Shown in pieces: positions 36,004 through 44,046 of a stretch of DNA of 64,000 nt. A program made the position numbers and the translations under genes. This stretch comes from Martinezella tropici (GTDB lineage: Bacteria; Pseudomonadota; Alphaproteobacteria; Rhizobiales; Rhizobiaceae). The stretch's first letter is position 1; each line of letters opens with the position of its first letter. The stretch covers positions 186,001 through 250,000 of the forward strand of contig JUHI01000005.1 in NCBI GenBank assembly GCA_000799755.1. The letters run 5' to 3'. The notes beneath the pieces were generated by a model. That model made no database searches. It was not told the origin of the DNA and worked only from the letters and a program-made list of their open reading frames with translations.

Positions 36004-37184
36004 CCAAGCTCAAACTTGCCTCCCCAACAGCACCTCGCTCGACGATGGAATTTCCAGCACCCAAGGCCGACCCCGCAGTTGGCAACACACTCCCGGCGGC
36101 GGCAATTGCTCCGAGCAAGCGTCGGCGAATGTCTGCCTGGGTGGGGGGCGTCGCTGCCGTCATCCTTCTGGCGGGCGCCTACATATACATGCCCGCGCTC
36201 TATATACGCCAGACGAATGACGCCAGCGTCCAGGCCGACACCGTTGCGGTCGTTCCGAAGGTCGCGGGCTATGTCACCGCATTGCACGTCGACGATAACA
36301 GCGTCTTCGCGAAGAACGACCTGCTTGTGGAGATCGATCCCCGTGATTTCGAGGTCGCTCTGAAAAGTGCGCAGGCGGGCCTATTGAGCGCACAGGCCTC
36401 GAAGGAAAACGTCAACGCACAGTTGGCGCAGCAGCAACACCAGATTGCCGCTGCGCAGGCAACGGTCCAAAGCGACGAAGCACAGCTTCAATACGCACAG
36501 CAGCAGCTCGCAAGAAACAGCGATCTGGCGACGCATGGAGCCGGAAGCGAACAGCTCTGGCAACAGGCTCAAGCGGATATCGGTCAGCGCAAGGCTCTGG
36601 TCGAGCACGACCGCGCCGCTCTTGCGGCGGCCCAGTCGCAGATCAATGTCTTGCAGAGCCAGATCGATCAGGCCGATGCGGCGATCACGGGGGCGCAGGC
36701 GGCTGTCGCCCAGGCGCAGCTCAACCTCTCATACACGAAGATCTATGCCGCCGACGCCGGCAGCGTCGCCAACAAGACCGTTCAGGTCGGAAGCTTCGTG
36801 CAACCCGGACAGACGTTGTTCTCAGACGTTCCAAGGCAAATGTACATTGTTGCCAACTTCAAGGAGACCGAACTTTCCGGCATGCGGCAAGGGCAGCCTG
36901 TTCGCATCCGGGTCGATGCCCTTCCCGGACAAATACTCGAGGGCCATCTCGACAGCATTCAGCGGGGAACCGGTTCGAGCTTTGCTCTGCTACCCCCCGA
37001 GAATGCCACCGGCAACTATGTCAAAGTCGTGCAGCGCATCCCGGTAAAAATCATGCTCGACGGGCCACAGCAGACACTCGACATGCTGTCGCCAGGCATG
37101 TCGGTCGAGCCGACGGTAACGATAGCGACGCCACCCAAATGGCTCGGGGCAATCCTGTCTGCGATTGGCATGCCTTCGACTTGA
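36000..37184 (+). CDS. HlyD/EmrA-family membrane fusion protein
   Basis: The adaptor partner of the MFS exporter, 394 residues from the ATG at 36000 that overlaps the MFS stop. One N-terminal membrane helix (MSAWVGGVAAVILLAGAYIYM, about residues 44-64), then YIRQTNDASVQADTVAVVPKVAGYVTAL (first lipoyl half). A long glutamine/alanine-rich coiled-coil hairpin spans about residues 125-230, and the second lipoyl half (LSYTKIYAADAGSVANKTVQVGSFVQPGQ) follows. An in-frame extension back to 35574 runs through the MFS gene and is rejected. The convergent LysR gene at 37221 may regulate the pair. Confidence 0.9.
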   Translation: MTKLKLASPTAPRSTMEFPAPKADPAVGNTLPAAAIAPSKRRRMSAWVGGVAAVILLAGAYIYMPALYIRQTNDASVQADTVAVVPKVAGYVTALHVDDNSVFAKNDLLVEIDPRDFEVALKSAQAGLLSAQASKENVNAQLAQQQHQIAAAQATVQSDEAQLQYAQQQLARNSDLATHGAGSEQLWQQAQADIGQRKALVEHDRAALAAAQSQINVLQSQIDQADAAITGAQAAVAQAQLNLSYTKIYAADAGSVANKTVQVGSFVQPGQTLFSDVPRQMYIVANFKETELSGMRQGQPVRIRVDALPGQILEGHLDSIQRGTGSSFALLPPENATGNYVKVVQRIPVKIMLDGPQQTLDMLSPGMSVEPTVTIATPPKWLGAILSAIGMPST

Positions 37185-37220
37185 GACATCTCGATCCGGC
37201 AACAGGGGCGCTCCAGGCGG

Positions 37221-38144
37221 TTATTGCGACAGACCGTCCTTGCCTGGATCTTTCCGCAACGGCCCGAACGCCCGGGATACATGGTCCAGGAACAACCTGA
37301 TCCTCGGCGGTATAGGCCTGCCGGGCGCGAAGACGGCGTAGAGGTCCATTTCAGCGCTTTGGTAGTCAGGCAGCAATTCGACGAGCCGTCCGTCATCAAG
37401 ATCGGCGCTGACGTCCCACCTGGCCTCCCAGGAGATGCCCTGGCCCGACAGGGCCCAGTCCCGCAAGACTGTTCCATCGCCGCTCGACAGAACCCCCGTG
37501 ACCTGGATTTCGAACACCTCGTCATCGCGCCTGAAACGCCACATGTCGATCAATCTGTGGCGGCGGGCCAGACGAAGGCAGCGATGGCTCACGAGATCGG
37601 CCGGCTCCATGGGAGTGCCGAACCGTTCGAGATAGGACGGTGCCGCGCAAACGACCTGGCGCGTGGTGGCAACCTTGCGTGCAACCATGCCTTCGTCATT
37701 CGGCAGCCCGAAGCGCAGGACGAGATCGCAGTGATCGATTTCATTCTCGAGGCCGATGTCGGACAAGACCAGATGCGCCTCGACACCGGGATGCTGCGCG
37801 ACGAAGGAAGAGAGCAGGGGAGCAAGGTGTCTCCGCCCGAAATCCGCCGAAGCTCCGACGCGAAGAAGCCCTCTTGCCACACCACCGAGCGACGCAACCT
37901 CAGCCTCGACATCCCTTACCTGCTCCAATATGACCCGGCTTCGCTCATAGAGAAGCAGGCCCTCGTCAGTGAGGCGAAACCGGCGTGAACTCCTATCGGC
38001 CAGGCGAACGCCGAGCTTCGCTTCCAGCGCCGACAAGCGACGGCTGACCGCCGCCGGCGACGACTCCAGGCGCAATGCGGCTGCGGAAATTCCGCCTTCC
38101 TCGACAATGGTTCGAAACAATGCGAACTCGGAAATCGCGTCCAA
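37221..38144 (-). CDS. LysR-family transcriptional regulator
   Basis: A 307-residue regulator. Helix-turn-helix at about residues 5-45 (EFALFRTIVEEGGISAAALRLESSPAAVSRRLSALE), and the LysR substrate domain from about residue 90. A TTG start at 38144 is preceded by GGGGGAG and gives the standard MDAISEFALF beginning. It faces the EmrAB-like operon tail to tail with 36 bases between. Regulation of that pump is possible but not supported by a divergent promoter. Confidence 0.88.
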   Translation of the reverse strand: MDAISEFALFRTIVEEGGISAAALRLESSPAAVSRRLSALEAKLGVRLADRSSRRFRLTDEGLLLYERSRVILEQVRDVEAEVASLGGVARGLLRVGASADFGRRHLAPLLSSFVAQHPGVEAHLVLSDIGLENEIDHCDLVLRFGLPNDEGMVARKVATTRQVVCAAPSYLERFGTPMEPADLVSHRCLRLARRHRLIDMWRFRRDDEVFEIQVTGVLSSGDGTVLRDWALSGQGISWEARWDVSADLDDGRLVELLPDYQSAEMDLYAVFAPGRPIPPRIRLFLDHVSRAFGPLRKDPGKDGLSQ

Positions 38145-38523
38145 AAGGCTCCCCCGTCAGCAAAGACTCCGACAAATGCGGCCCTATCTATGTTTCGGGA
38201 GCGCTCGCGCCGTCAAGCTTGCAGCAGGCTCGAAGTTGTCGACGCCATTATTGATGTCGCCAGCGTGGGCTGGCCCGATTGCTCAAATTTATTACCTGGT
38301 GCGATCAGCACGTTCGACCGCGCATGTCCGATGAAGCTAGATGGCGGGGACGGAGCGCTCGTGAGGTGAGACGGCGAGTAGGTTTGGAAGCGCCGAATCG
38401 AAGCTCTGCAGGCCTCCCGCAGATAGGAATCCTGCATCGCTCATCATGCTTTTCCGAGCGATTGACGAGAATTCTCCGTTTGAGTGTCGAGTCCGTCGAC
38501 AATCGCGTGGCGGCAGCCACACA
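38145..38523. other. 379-base intergenic region
   Basis: Nothing convincing is visible. Short frames on both strands lack ribosome sites and recognisable motifs. It must hold the promoter of the lysR gene (near 38145-38200) and possibly that of the M50-like gene. Confidence 0.5.
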
Positions 38524-39066
38524 ATGAATGCTGACATCATGATAGCCTCCACCAATTGCCATATACTTGGGATCAACAGTCCAATGTTATCTGTCATCAT
38601 TGTCATTGTCGGCGAGACGATTGCGGCGGTCCTCGTTGCGGTGATCATACACGAGGAGGGCCACGCGCTCGCGACGCTCGCATGTGGGCTCCGGCTTTCT
38701 TCCTTTGTCATCGGCATCGGCCCGACCGTCCTAAAGTTGCGTGTGGGGCGGACCGACTTTATTCTAAAGCTGGTACCGATTACCGGTCACATATGGCGAG
38801 AACCAACGAAGCGGCGCTGGGCACGCATCGTCATCGATGCCGCCGGCCCGTTGGCAAATGGATTGGCCCTTGCGCCAATCGCGGCGCTCTATCGACTGTG
38901 GCCTGGCCACGAGGAAGTGTTACTCGTGTTCGGATTTTACCAGGCGCTGTTCTTGATCGCGACGCTTCTCCCGACGTCGCGCAAGATCGACGGGGTTCGC
39001 ATTCCATCGGACGGCATGCGGATCTATGATTTGCTGTTTCGATATCATCCGCCTTCATCAAAGTAG
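38524..39066 (+). CDS. Small M50-like (site-2-protease family) membrane metalloprotease
   Basis: About 180 residues from an ATG at 38524. The zinc motif HEEGH (residues 43-47, HExxH) lies at the end of a membrane helix (IIVIVGETIAAVLVAVII), followed by a second hydrophobic part containing DAAGPLANGLALAPI (AGPxxN) and a third (VLLVFGFYQALFLIATLLPTS) before KIDGVRIPSDG, which matches the family's DG zinc-ligand motif. This order is that of S2P/M50 proteases that cut substrates in the membrane. No PDZ domain is present, so it is a minimal form. Start choice is uncertain: 38446, 38539 and 38584 are in frame and none has a good ribosome site. Stand-alone gene; substrate unknown. Confidence 0.7.
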   Translation: MNADIMIASTNCHILGINSPMLSVIIVIVGETIAAVLVAVIIHEEGHALATLACGLRLSSFVIGIGPTVLKLRVGRTDFILKLVPITGHIWREPTKRRWARIVIDAAGPLANGLALAPIAALYRLWPGHEEVLLVFGFYQALFLIATLLPTSRKIDGVRIPSDGMRIYDLLFRYHPPSSK

Positions 39067-39106
39067 CTCAAGCATCGCGCGTCATGCAGACAGGTCCGAC
39101 GGTACC

Positions 39107-40036
39107 CTAACCGGCTCCCCCCTGCGCATTCTCCACAGCCAGTTTCGCCAGGGCAAGCGCTGCCTCCCGCGTCTTTGCGGCGGCAATGAAACGGCCGTTG
39201 TGACAGAAACTGGCACCTTCAACTCCCGTGACAACTTCCAGGTCGCGACCGCTCAACCCGGCCCAGGCGAGCGGAAGATCCGCGCGCAGTTCGAACCCCT
39301 CCTCCGCCCGGCGGATTCCGGTCAGGCACCAATCCGCCTCGCGCGGATGAACCACGAACAGGAGATGATCGGCGCCTGCCTTGACGATCGCCGAACGAAA
39401 CGGCATCCCCATCGGCAGTTCAAGAACGCGGCCCTTCCCGGCAGACGCAATCGCCTGCAGGACCAAGGCTTCGGCGCGCAGCTTCGCATGAATGCCGGCA
39501 ATCTTTCCTTCGACAAAATGGCGGGCAATCGCGACTGCGGCATGGAATGCCCGATCAGTCGCTTCCGGATCAGGATCGTCGAAGACGGGTTTCAACGTTT
39601 CGAATAAGGACGGCAGGGTCAATCCGGCTAGAAGACCGGCGCTATCCGGGCTCAGCGCGCCATTATCGACCAGATCAACCGGTACGACGAAGCCGGCATC
39701 GAAAGCAGCGTGAACAGTCTCAACGAAGGTGCTCGGGATAGAAAGCGCAGTCAGGTAATCACGGCCGAAATGTTTCCAGATCAGCCCGAACGAGCTGTAG
39801 GGCTGACCGTCGTCGCGCTGCGGCGCGCCGCGCTGGTGATGATCGAAAATACCGGCAGCCGCATCATAAGCGCCACCGACATCGTAGACGATGCGATCGG
39901 CGCCGGGTGCAATCCATTCCGACGCCCTGCTGCGAACCACCCGCGCATCAGGGAAAAGCCGCGTAAGAATGACGCTGGACAACACTTCGTCGGCATGAAA
40001 GCCGCCGGAATGTGTGACGAGGAAATTTGGAGCCAT
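39107..40036 (-). CDS. MYG1-family protein (UPF0160, DHH-like)
   Basis: A 309-residue member of the MYG1 family, related to DHH phosphoesterases; eukaryotic MYG1 acts as a 3'-5' RNA exonuclease. The hallmark THSGGFHADEVLSSVIL is at the N-terminus (H and D are the likely metal ligands), VYDVGG follows near residue 50, and GIFDHHQRG near residues 63-71 is the DHH motif. The C-terminal half contains the WCLTGIRR segment of the family. It converges on the M50-like gene with a 40-base gap. The bacterial role is not established. Confidence 0.88.
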   Translation of the reverse strand: MAPNFLVTHSGGFHADEVLSSVILTRLFPDARVVRSRASEWIAPGADRIVYDVGGAYDAAAGIFDHHQRGAPQRDDGQPYSSFGLIWKHFGRDYLTALSIPSTFVETVHAAFDAGFVVPVDLVDNGALSPDSAGLLAGLTLPSLFETLKPVFDDPDPEATDRAFHAAVAIARHFVEGKIAGIHAKLRAEALVLQAIASAGKGRVLELPMGMPFRSAIVKAGADHLLFVVHPREADWCLTGIRRAEEGFELRADLPLAWAGLSGRDLEVVTGVEGASFCHNGRFIAAAKTREAALALAKLAVENAQGGAG

Positions 40037-40242
40037 ACGGCCATGACCTTACTGTTTGCGAATTGGACAGACGGGCAGATAGCCAGTTTTGGCCATGATC
40101 TCAACTGCTCATCATAAAAGCGGCAAAACCAACGCATGCCGCGAAATGGAAGCGCCATTTATCGCATATGCCGATCGGTTGATGGGCCTGCCTATCGCCA
40201 TCGTCGAGAAGCAAGGCGATGTGCCTGATATGTGTCGACATT

Positions 40243-41139
40243 TCAAGCAGCGCGAACACGATCACGGCCGCTAAGCTTGGCAGCATAGAGAGCTTGGTCG
40301 GCGCGTCGGTACAGATCTGGCGCGCTGTCTGTCTCAATACAGGCAGCAATGCCGGCAGAACAGGTGTAGCCAAAATCCGGTGAGTTGGGGAGCGGGCGGG
40401 AAAACCGGATCGTCGTCAACATCCGTTCCGTGAGTTCGATTGCATCCTGAAGCCCCGTGCCCGGCATGACCAGCACGAACTCCTCGCCGCCAACCCGCCC
40501 GAAGCAGTCGGTACGCCGCACATACTGATGAAGCCGATGCGCAAAATCCCGCAGAACGAGATCTCCGGCGTCATGGCCGTGCCTATCGTTGATCAGCTTG
40601 AAATTATCGATATCGAATACGGCAAGACATCCGGCGCCACCATCCCTGGCGCCAATCAACATATCGTCGACGCGCGCCATGACGAAACGGCGGTTAGCGA
40701 CCCCAGTCAGTTCGTCAGTTTGAGAAGCCCTGATGGCCTGATCGCGATCTTGCCGGACGCTTCGGTCGCCGGCGCGCAACGTCGTTATTTCGCTTGCAAC
40801 GCACAGCATCCAGCCATTTTTCTGCACGGTCTCTGTCATCCAGAGCCAGCGACCATCGGTCAGATCCGTTTCGAAGGCTCGATAGCCGATCTTTCCGCGA
40901 CGCGACTGCGTCGACCGTAGCCACCCGTCGAAATCGCTCGAACGAATGACCGTCCCCCGGCCGAGTTCGAAGTTGCGCCGCATCAGGTCCGGCCATAGCG
41001 GCGTCTCATCGGGATCGATGAAAAAGGCGAGGCGAAATGCATCGTTCGCGTATCGCAAGCGATCCTCGCTGTCATAGACTGCGATGAGCGTCGAACTGGT
41101 CGCACAAAGACGCAGCAGCTGCTCGACCATCTCGTCCAT
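40243..41139 (-). CDS. Diguanylate cyclase with PAS-like sensor
   Basis: Makes cyclic di-GMP. 298 residues from the ATG at 41139, which has AGGA 7 bases upstream; a longer frame to 41298 is unsupported. An N-terminal PAS-like segment (LIAVYDSEDRLRYANDAF, about residues 17-34) is followed by a GGDEF domain starting at DELTGVANRR. The active-site loop reads GGEEF (about residues 217-221) and the product-inhibition site RRTD lies exactly five residues before it. The enzyme therefore looks catalytically competent and feedback inhibited. No membrane helices, so cytosolic. Confidence 0.92.
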   Translation of the reverse strand: MDEMVEQLLRLCATSSTLIAVYDSEDRLRYANDAFRLAFFIDPDETPLWPDLMRRNFELGRGTVIRSSDFDGWLRSTQSRRGKIGYRAFETDLTDGRWLWMTETVQKNGWMLCVASEITTLRAGDRSVRQDRDQAIRASQTDELTGVANRRFVMARVDDMLIGARDGGAGCLAVFDIDNFKLINDRHGHDAGDLVLRDFAHRLHQYVRRTDCFGRVGGEEFVLVMPGTGLQDAIELTERMLTTIRFSRPLPNSPDFGYTCSAGIAACIETDSAPDLYRRADQALYAAKLSGRDRVRAA

Positions 41140-41291
41140 ATCGAATCCTGCTTTTTGAGCTAGGCAATATTTACCGCAGAATTCCGATGAGAAAAGGGGG
41201 GGCGGCCTCGTGGCCATCAGCTTCGTGGCAAGCTGACACGAAACTAGTTTATCATCCGCGACGGCGAACGCCGCCCATACAGGAATTGCTT

Positions 41292-41305
41292 CGCTCAAGT
41301 GAGCG
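41292..41305. repeat. 14-base perfect palindrome
   Basis: CGCTCAAGTGAGCG is a perfect palindrome. It lies upstream of the diguanylate cyclase start and downstream of the aldolase terminator. It may be an operator or simply a small hairpin. Confidence 0.35.
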
Positions 41306-41334
41306 GGCTATCGCCTTGCGATCGCGTCGGGAAT

Positions 41335-41370
41335 GCCGTGATATCGTCGACGTTGCGGCGATATCACGGC
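41335..41370 (-). terminator. Stem-loop after fda
   Basis: GCCGTGATATCG (41335-41346) pairs over 12 bases with CGATATCACGGC (41359-41370), loop 12 bases. On the minus strand it begins 7 bases after the fda stop (41378). There is no strong T-run, but position and stem length support a terminator or mRNA end. Confidence 0.6.
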
Positions 41371-41377
41371 TTCGAAC

Positions 41378-42274
41378 TCAGACCTTCGTCACGCTGCCGG
41401 CATAGATTTGGTCGATCGTGGCAGCAAGGCTCGCGTCGAACTCGGCATCGCTCATCGTGACGCGAAGATCCTCGGTCAGAGCGCGCGAGAAGCTGGCGAT
41501 CATGCCATGGTTGTGGCTCAGCTTTTCGCAAGCTTCGGCACGGCTATAGCCGCCAGACAGCGCCACAACGCGGGCGACCGCCTTATGGGCGATGAGAGGC
41601 GCGTAGAAATCCGCAACCGTCGGAATAGTCAGCTTCAGCATGACCTTCGTGCCCGACGGCAAAGCGTCGAGTTCCTTGGTGATCTCGTCCCTCAGAATGG
41701 CTTCCGCCTCCTGCTTCGTCGGGCTCTTGATCGAGACTTCCGGCTCAATGATCGGAATGAGGCCGTGGCCCAGAATCTGCCGCCCAACCTCGAACTGCTG
41801 CTTCACGACGGCAGCAATGCCGGCCTTATCGGCATTGGCGATCACCGACCGCATCTTGGTGCCGAAGATCCCCTTTTTCACCGCGCGGGCGAGCAAGATG
41901 TCGAGATCGGGCATCGGCTTCATCAGCTGGACGCCGTTTTCCTCGGCCGCCAGCCCCTTGTCGACCTTGAGAAAGGGCACCACACCGCGATCTTCCCACA
42001 GGTAGGAAGGCACCGGCTTGCCCTGTGCCTCCCCATCCATGGTCTTTTCGAACAGGATGGCGCCGATGACTTTGTCTCCGGAAAAGCTGGGCGCCGTCAT
42101 GATGCGCACGCGCATCTCGTGCATCAGACGGAACATCTCCTCGTCGCCGCTATATGCGGAATCTGCTATCCCATAGAGACGCAAGGCGCCTGGAGTGGAA
42201 CCGCCGCTCTGATCAAGGGCGGCGATGAAACCCTTCTTCTCGGACATCTGCGCCATCTGCTTAGCGTCGACCAT
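41378..42274 (-). CDS. fda: Class I fructose-bisphosphate aldolase
   Basis: Cleaves fructose 1,6-bisphosphate to dihydroxyacetone phosphate and glyceraldehyde 3-phosphate through a lysine Schiff base. 298 residues; KKGFIAALDQSGGSTPGAL (about residues 13-31) is the class I start motif, LFEKTMDGE and VVPFLKVDKGL follow, and IPIIEPEVSI and VMLKLTIP contain the catalytic glutamate and Schiff-base lysine regions. This is the bacterial class I type also seen in Sinorhizobium. GGGGAGAAAGC precedes the ATG at 42274. A palindrome at 42304-42320 sits in its promoter region and a hairpin follows its stop. Confidence 0.92.
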   Translation of the reverse strand: MVDAKQMAQMSEKKGFIAALDQSGGSTPGALRLYGIADSAYSGDEEMFRLMHEMRVRIMTAPSFSGDKVIGAILFEKTMDGEAQGKPVPSYLWEDRGVVPFLKVDKGLAAEENGVQLMKPMPDLDILLARAVKKGIFGTKMRSVIANADKAGIAAVVKQQFEVGRQILGHGLIPIIEPEVSIKSPTKQEAEAILRDEITKELDALPSGTKVMLKLTIPTVADFYAPLIAHKAVARVVALSGGYSRAEACEKLSHNHGMIASFSRALTEDLRVTMSDAEFDASLAATIDQIYAGSVTKV

Positions 42275-42303
42275 GCTTTCTCCCCGTAACATTCCTGATT
42301 TTA

Positions 42304-42320
42304 CCCTAAACTCTTTAGGG
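42304..42320. promoter_or_regulatory. Candidate operator upstream of fda
   Basis: CCCTAAA (42304-42310) and TTTAGGG (42314-42320) flank CTC, a perfect 7-base inverted repeat 30 bases before the fda start. On the minus strand it runs into GGTAAAAT, a possible -10 box, so a bound protein would block the promoter. Confidence 0.5.
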
Positions 42321-42948
42321 CGCGTGGTGGTGGAAACGTGAACTATAGTGTGCGAAGTTTTTCAGCTTCGATGGCTTAGCGTTTGATCGTTACCGTTTTT
42401 CGAAACCCGCTGGTTCATGAGTTGAGTTGGCGGCAATAACGACCAGAACACCTCGGTGCTGTCTAGGGCGGATAAAGCGAAATTCAAAGAAATACGAACA
42501 AGTTCAACGTATTTAAATCGATTTTAATATTTTAATCGATTTGATCGCGCCACCCGCTAGAAGCACTCCGTAAGCCCCTTTGTTCCTTTGCCTATCGGAT
42601 TGTCGGCAATGGATACACGCCGACTCCCTGCACGCGGATCGTACCCGCTTGAGGAGTTCAGGGCTCCGCAGTGGGAGTGGAAGGCGCCAGGGTCTTTGCA
42701 ACGTACCCCCTGATTCCGATCAAGGCAAGCGCAACAAGGCCCCGTGCTCGCCGGTGCGCGCCACAGGTCTTCAACTCAATCCGCAACGGACTTGCGCGAT
42801 CTGTCCCCGGCGCTCGTTGAGCCCTGCCGGCTGCTCCGCCACCAATGCTCAATCCCCGGTTCGGCAGGATGCATGTTCTGCGCGGGGCCTGGCGCGGGAT
42901 GATCTTTCATTGTGCAGTCGTCGATTAAAACATCATTGCTCGATCAAT

Positions 42949-42971
42949 TAATCTATTAAAAATATAGATTA
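42949..42971. promoter_or_regulatory. AT-rich inverted repeat upstream of monooxygenase-importer operon
   Basis: TAATCTAT (42949-42956) and ATAGATTA (42964-42971) flank 7 bases, 38 bases before the operon start. Perfect symmetry and promoter position suggest a regulator site. No regulator gene is adjacent, so it would be encoded elsewhere. Confidence 0.45.
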
Positions 42972-43008
42972 TAAAGACTGATCATACTGATAACCCGCAA
43001 GAGGACAG

Positions 43009-44010
43009 ATGTCTTACGCCCTGAGTTTTCTCGACAAGAGCCCGATCGATGGCTCCGAGCCCGCCTCGCAAGCGTTACAGCGCAGTTTGGCGCTCGCCAG
43101 ACGAGCCGAAGATCTCGGGTACCGGCGTTTCTGGGTGGCTGAGCATCACAATTCACCCAAGCTCGCAAGTTCGTCCCCAGAGATTCTGATCAGCCATCTG
43201 CTGGCGCATACGCGCCGCATCCGGATAGGGTCCGGCGGCGTGATGCTGCAGCACTACAGTGCCTACAAGGTCGCAGAGAACTTCAATCTCCTTGCCGCTC
43301 TGGCGCCGGGCCGTGTCGACCTTGGGGTGGGCAAGGCACCCGGCGGCTTTCCGCTTTCGACCGCCGCCCTCCAGAAGGCATACGACCCCTCGCGCAAACC
43401 GTCATTCGAAGCGCAGCTGACCGAGCTGGATGGCTTCCTGCGTCATGAACACGATATTGAAAGCACCATCGAGGAGCTCGCGGCCTTTCCAGCTCCCGAC
43501 GAGCCACCCGGCCGCTTCCTGCTCGGGGCGAGCCCGGACAGCGCGAGACTGGCTGCTCGTCTGGGCTGGGGCTTCGTCTATGCGGGCCATATCCACGGTG
43601 ACGATGCGGCAATCGCGCAATCTCTGACTGCCTATCGGCAGGCGGGCGGCAAGATCGCAGTGCTCGCTATCAGTGTCATCACGGCGCAAACAGCCGCCAT
43701 CGCCGATAGGTTCCTGGGCGACACACGGCGATTTCACCTGGAAATCAAGGGCGGCCAAAACGTCAATGTCGGAAGCCACGAGCAGGCGCTCGAATATGCC
43801 CGCCAGGCAGGCGCGACCGACTATCGGATCGAAGAAAGAAGCCCGCGCGTTCTTCGCGGAACGCCAGCCGACGTTCATTTGGAGCTGCAGCGCCTGCACG
43901 ACCGGTTCGGCATCGATGAATTTATCATTGACTGCCCGGTTTCCGAGGGCGCGCACCGGCTGAGCACCATCGAACTGCTGGCCGGTACGCGCAACGCGGC
44001 CGCAGCCTGA
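43009..44010 (+). CDS. Luciferase-like flavin-dependent oxidoreductase (MsnO8/LLM class)
   Basis: A 333-residue LLM-class enzyme, probably an FMNH2/F420-type TIM-barrel oxidoreductase that needs reduced flavin from elsewhere. Motifs: RFWVAEHHNSPKLASSSPEILI (about residues 41-62), RIRIGSGGVMLQHYSAYKVAENF and LAPGRVDLGVGKAPGG (the GR-DLG flavin phosphate loop). AGAGGACAG precedes the ATG. It is the first gene of a seven-gene plus-strand operon with a peptide-type importer and a second, unrelated LLM enzyme (51023). The substrate is not evident. Confidence 0.88.
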   Translation: MSYALSFLDKSPIDGSEPASQALQRSLALARRAEDLGYRRFWVAEHHNSPKLASSSPEILISHLLAHTRRIRIGSGGVMLQHYSAYKVAENFNLLAALAPGRVDLGVGKAPGGFPLSTAALQKAYDPSRKPSFEAQLTELDGFLRHEHDIESTIEELAAFPAPDEPPGRFLLGASPDSARLAARLGWGFVYAGHIHGDDAAIAQSLTAYRQAGGKIAVLAISVITAQTAAIADRFLGDTRRFHLEIKGGQNVNVGSHEQALEYARQAGATDYRIEERSPRVLRGTPADVHLELQRLHDRFGIDEFIIDCPVSEGAHRLSTIELLAGTRNAAAA

Positions 44011-44046
44011 TCCTCAGCCAGACCGAGATCGGATAGGAAGCACACA

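Larger units (their letters stand above)
42275..43008. other. 734-base gene-poor region
   Basis: No credible gene. The aldolase-side end holds a palindrome (42304-42320) and a possible promoter. The middle (about 42580-42900) is GC rich with short open frames on both strands, none with a ribosome site or known motif. A minus-strand frame near 42658-42760 reads like the tail of a membrane protein (LVALALIGIRGYVAKTL), so a decayed gene is possible. The right end is AT rich with an inverted repeat at 42949-42971 and probably carries the promoter of the operon that starts at 43009. Confidence 0.6.

Noticed and set aside
42580..42951. 123-codon plus-strand frame with many cysteines
   Set aside because: No ribosome site or recognisable domain; the cysteines follow from base composition, so it is not called a gene.
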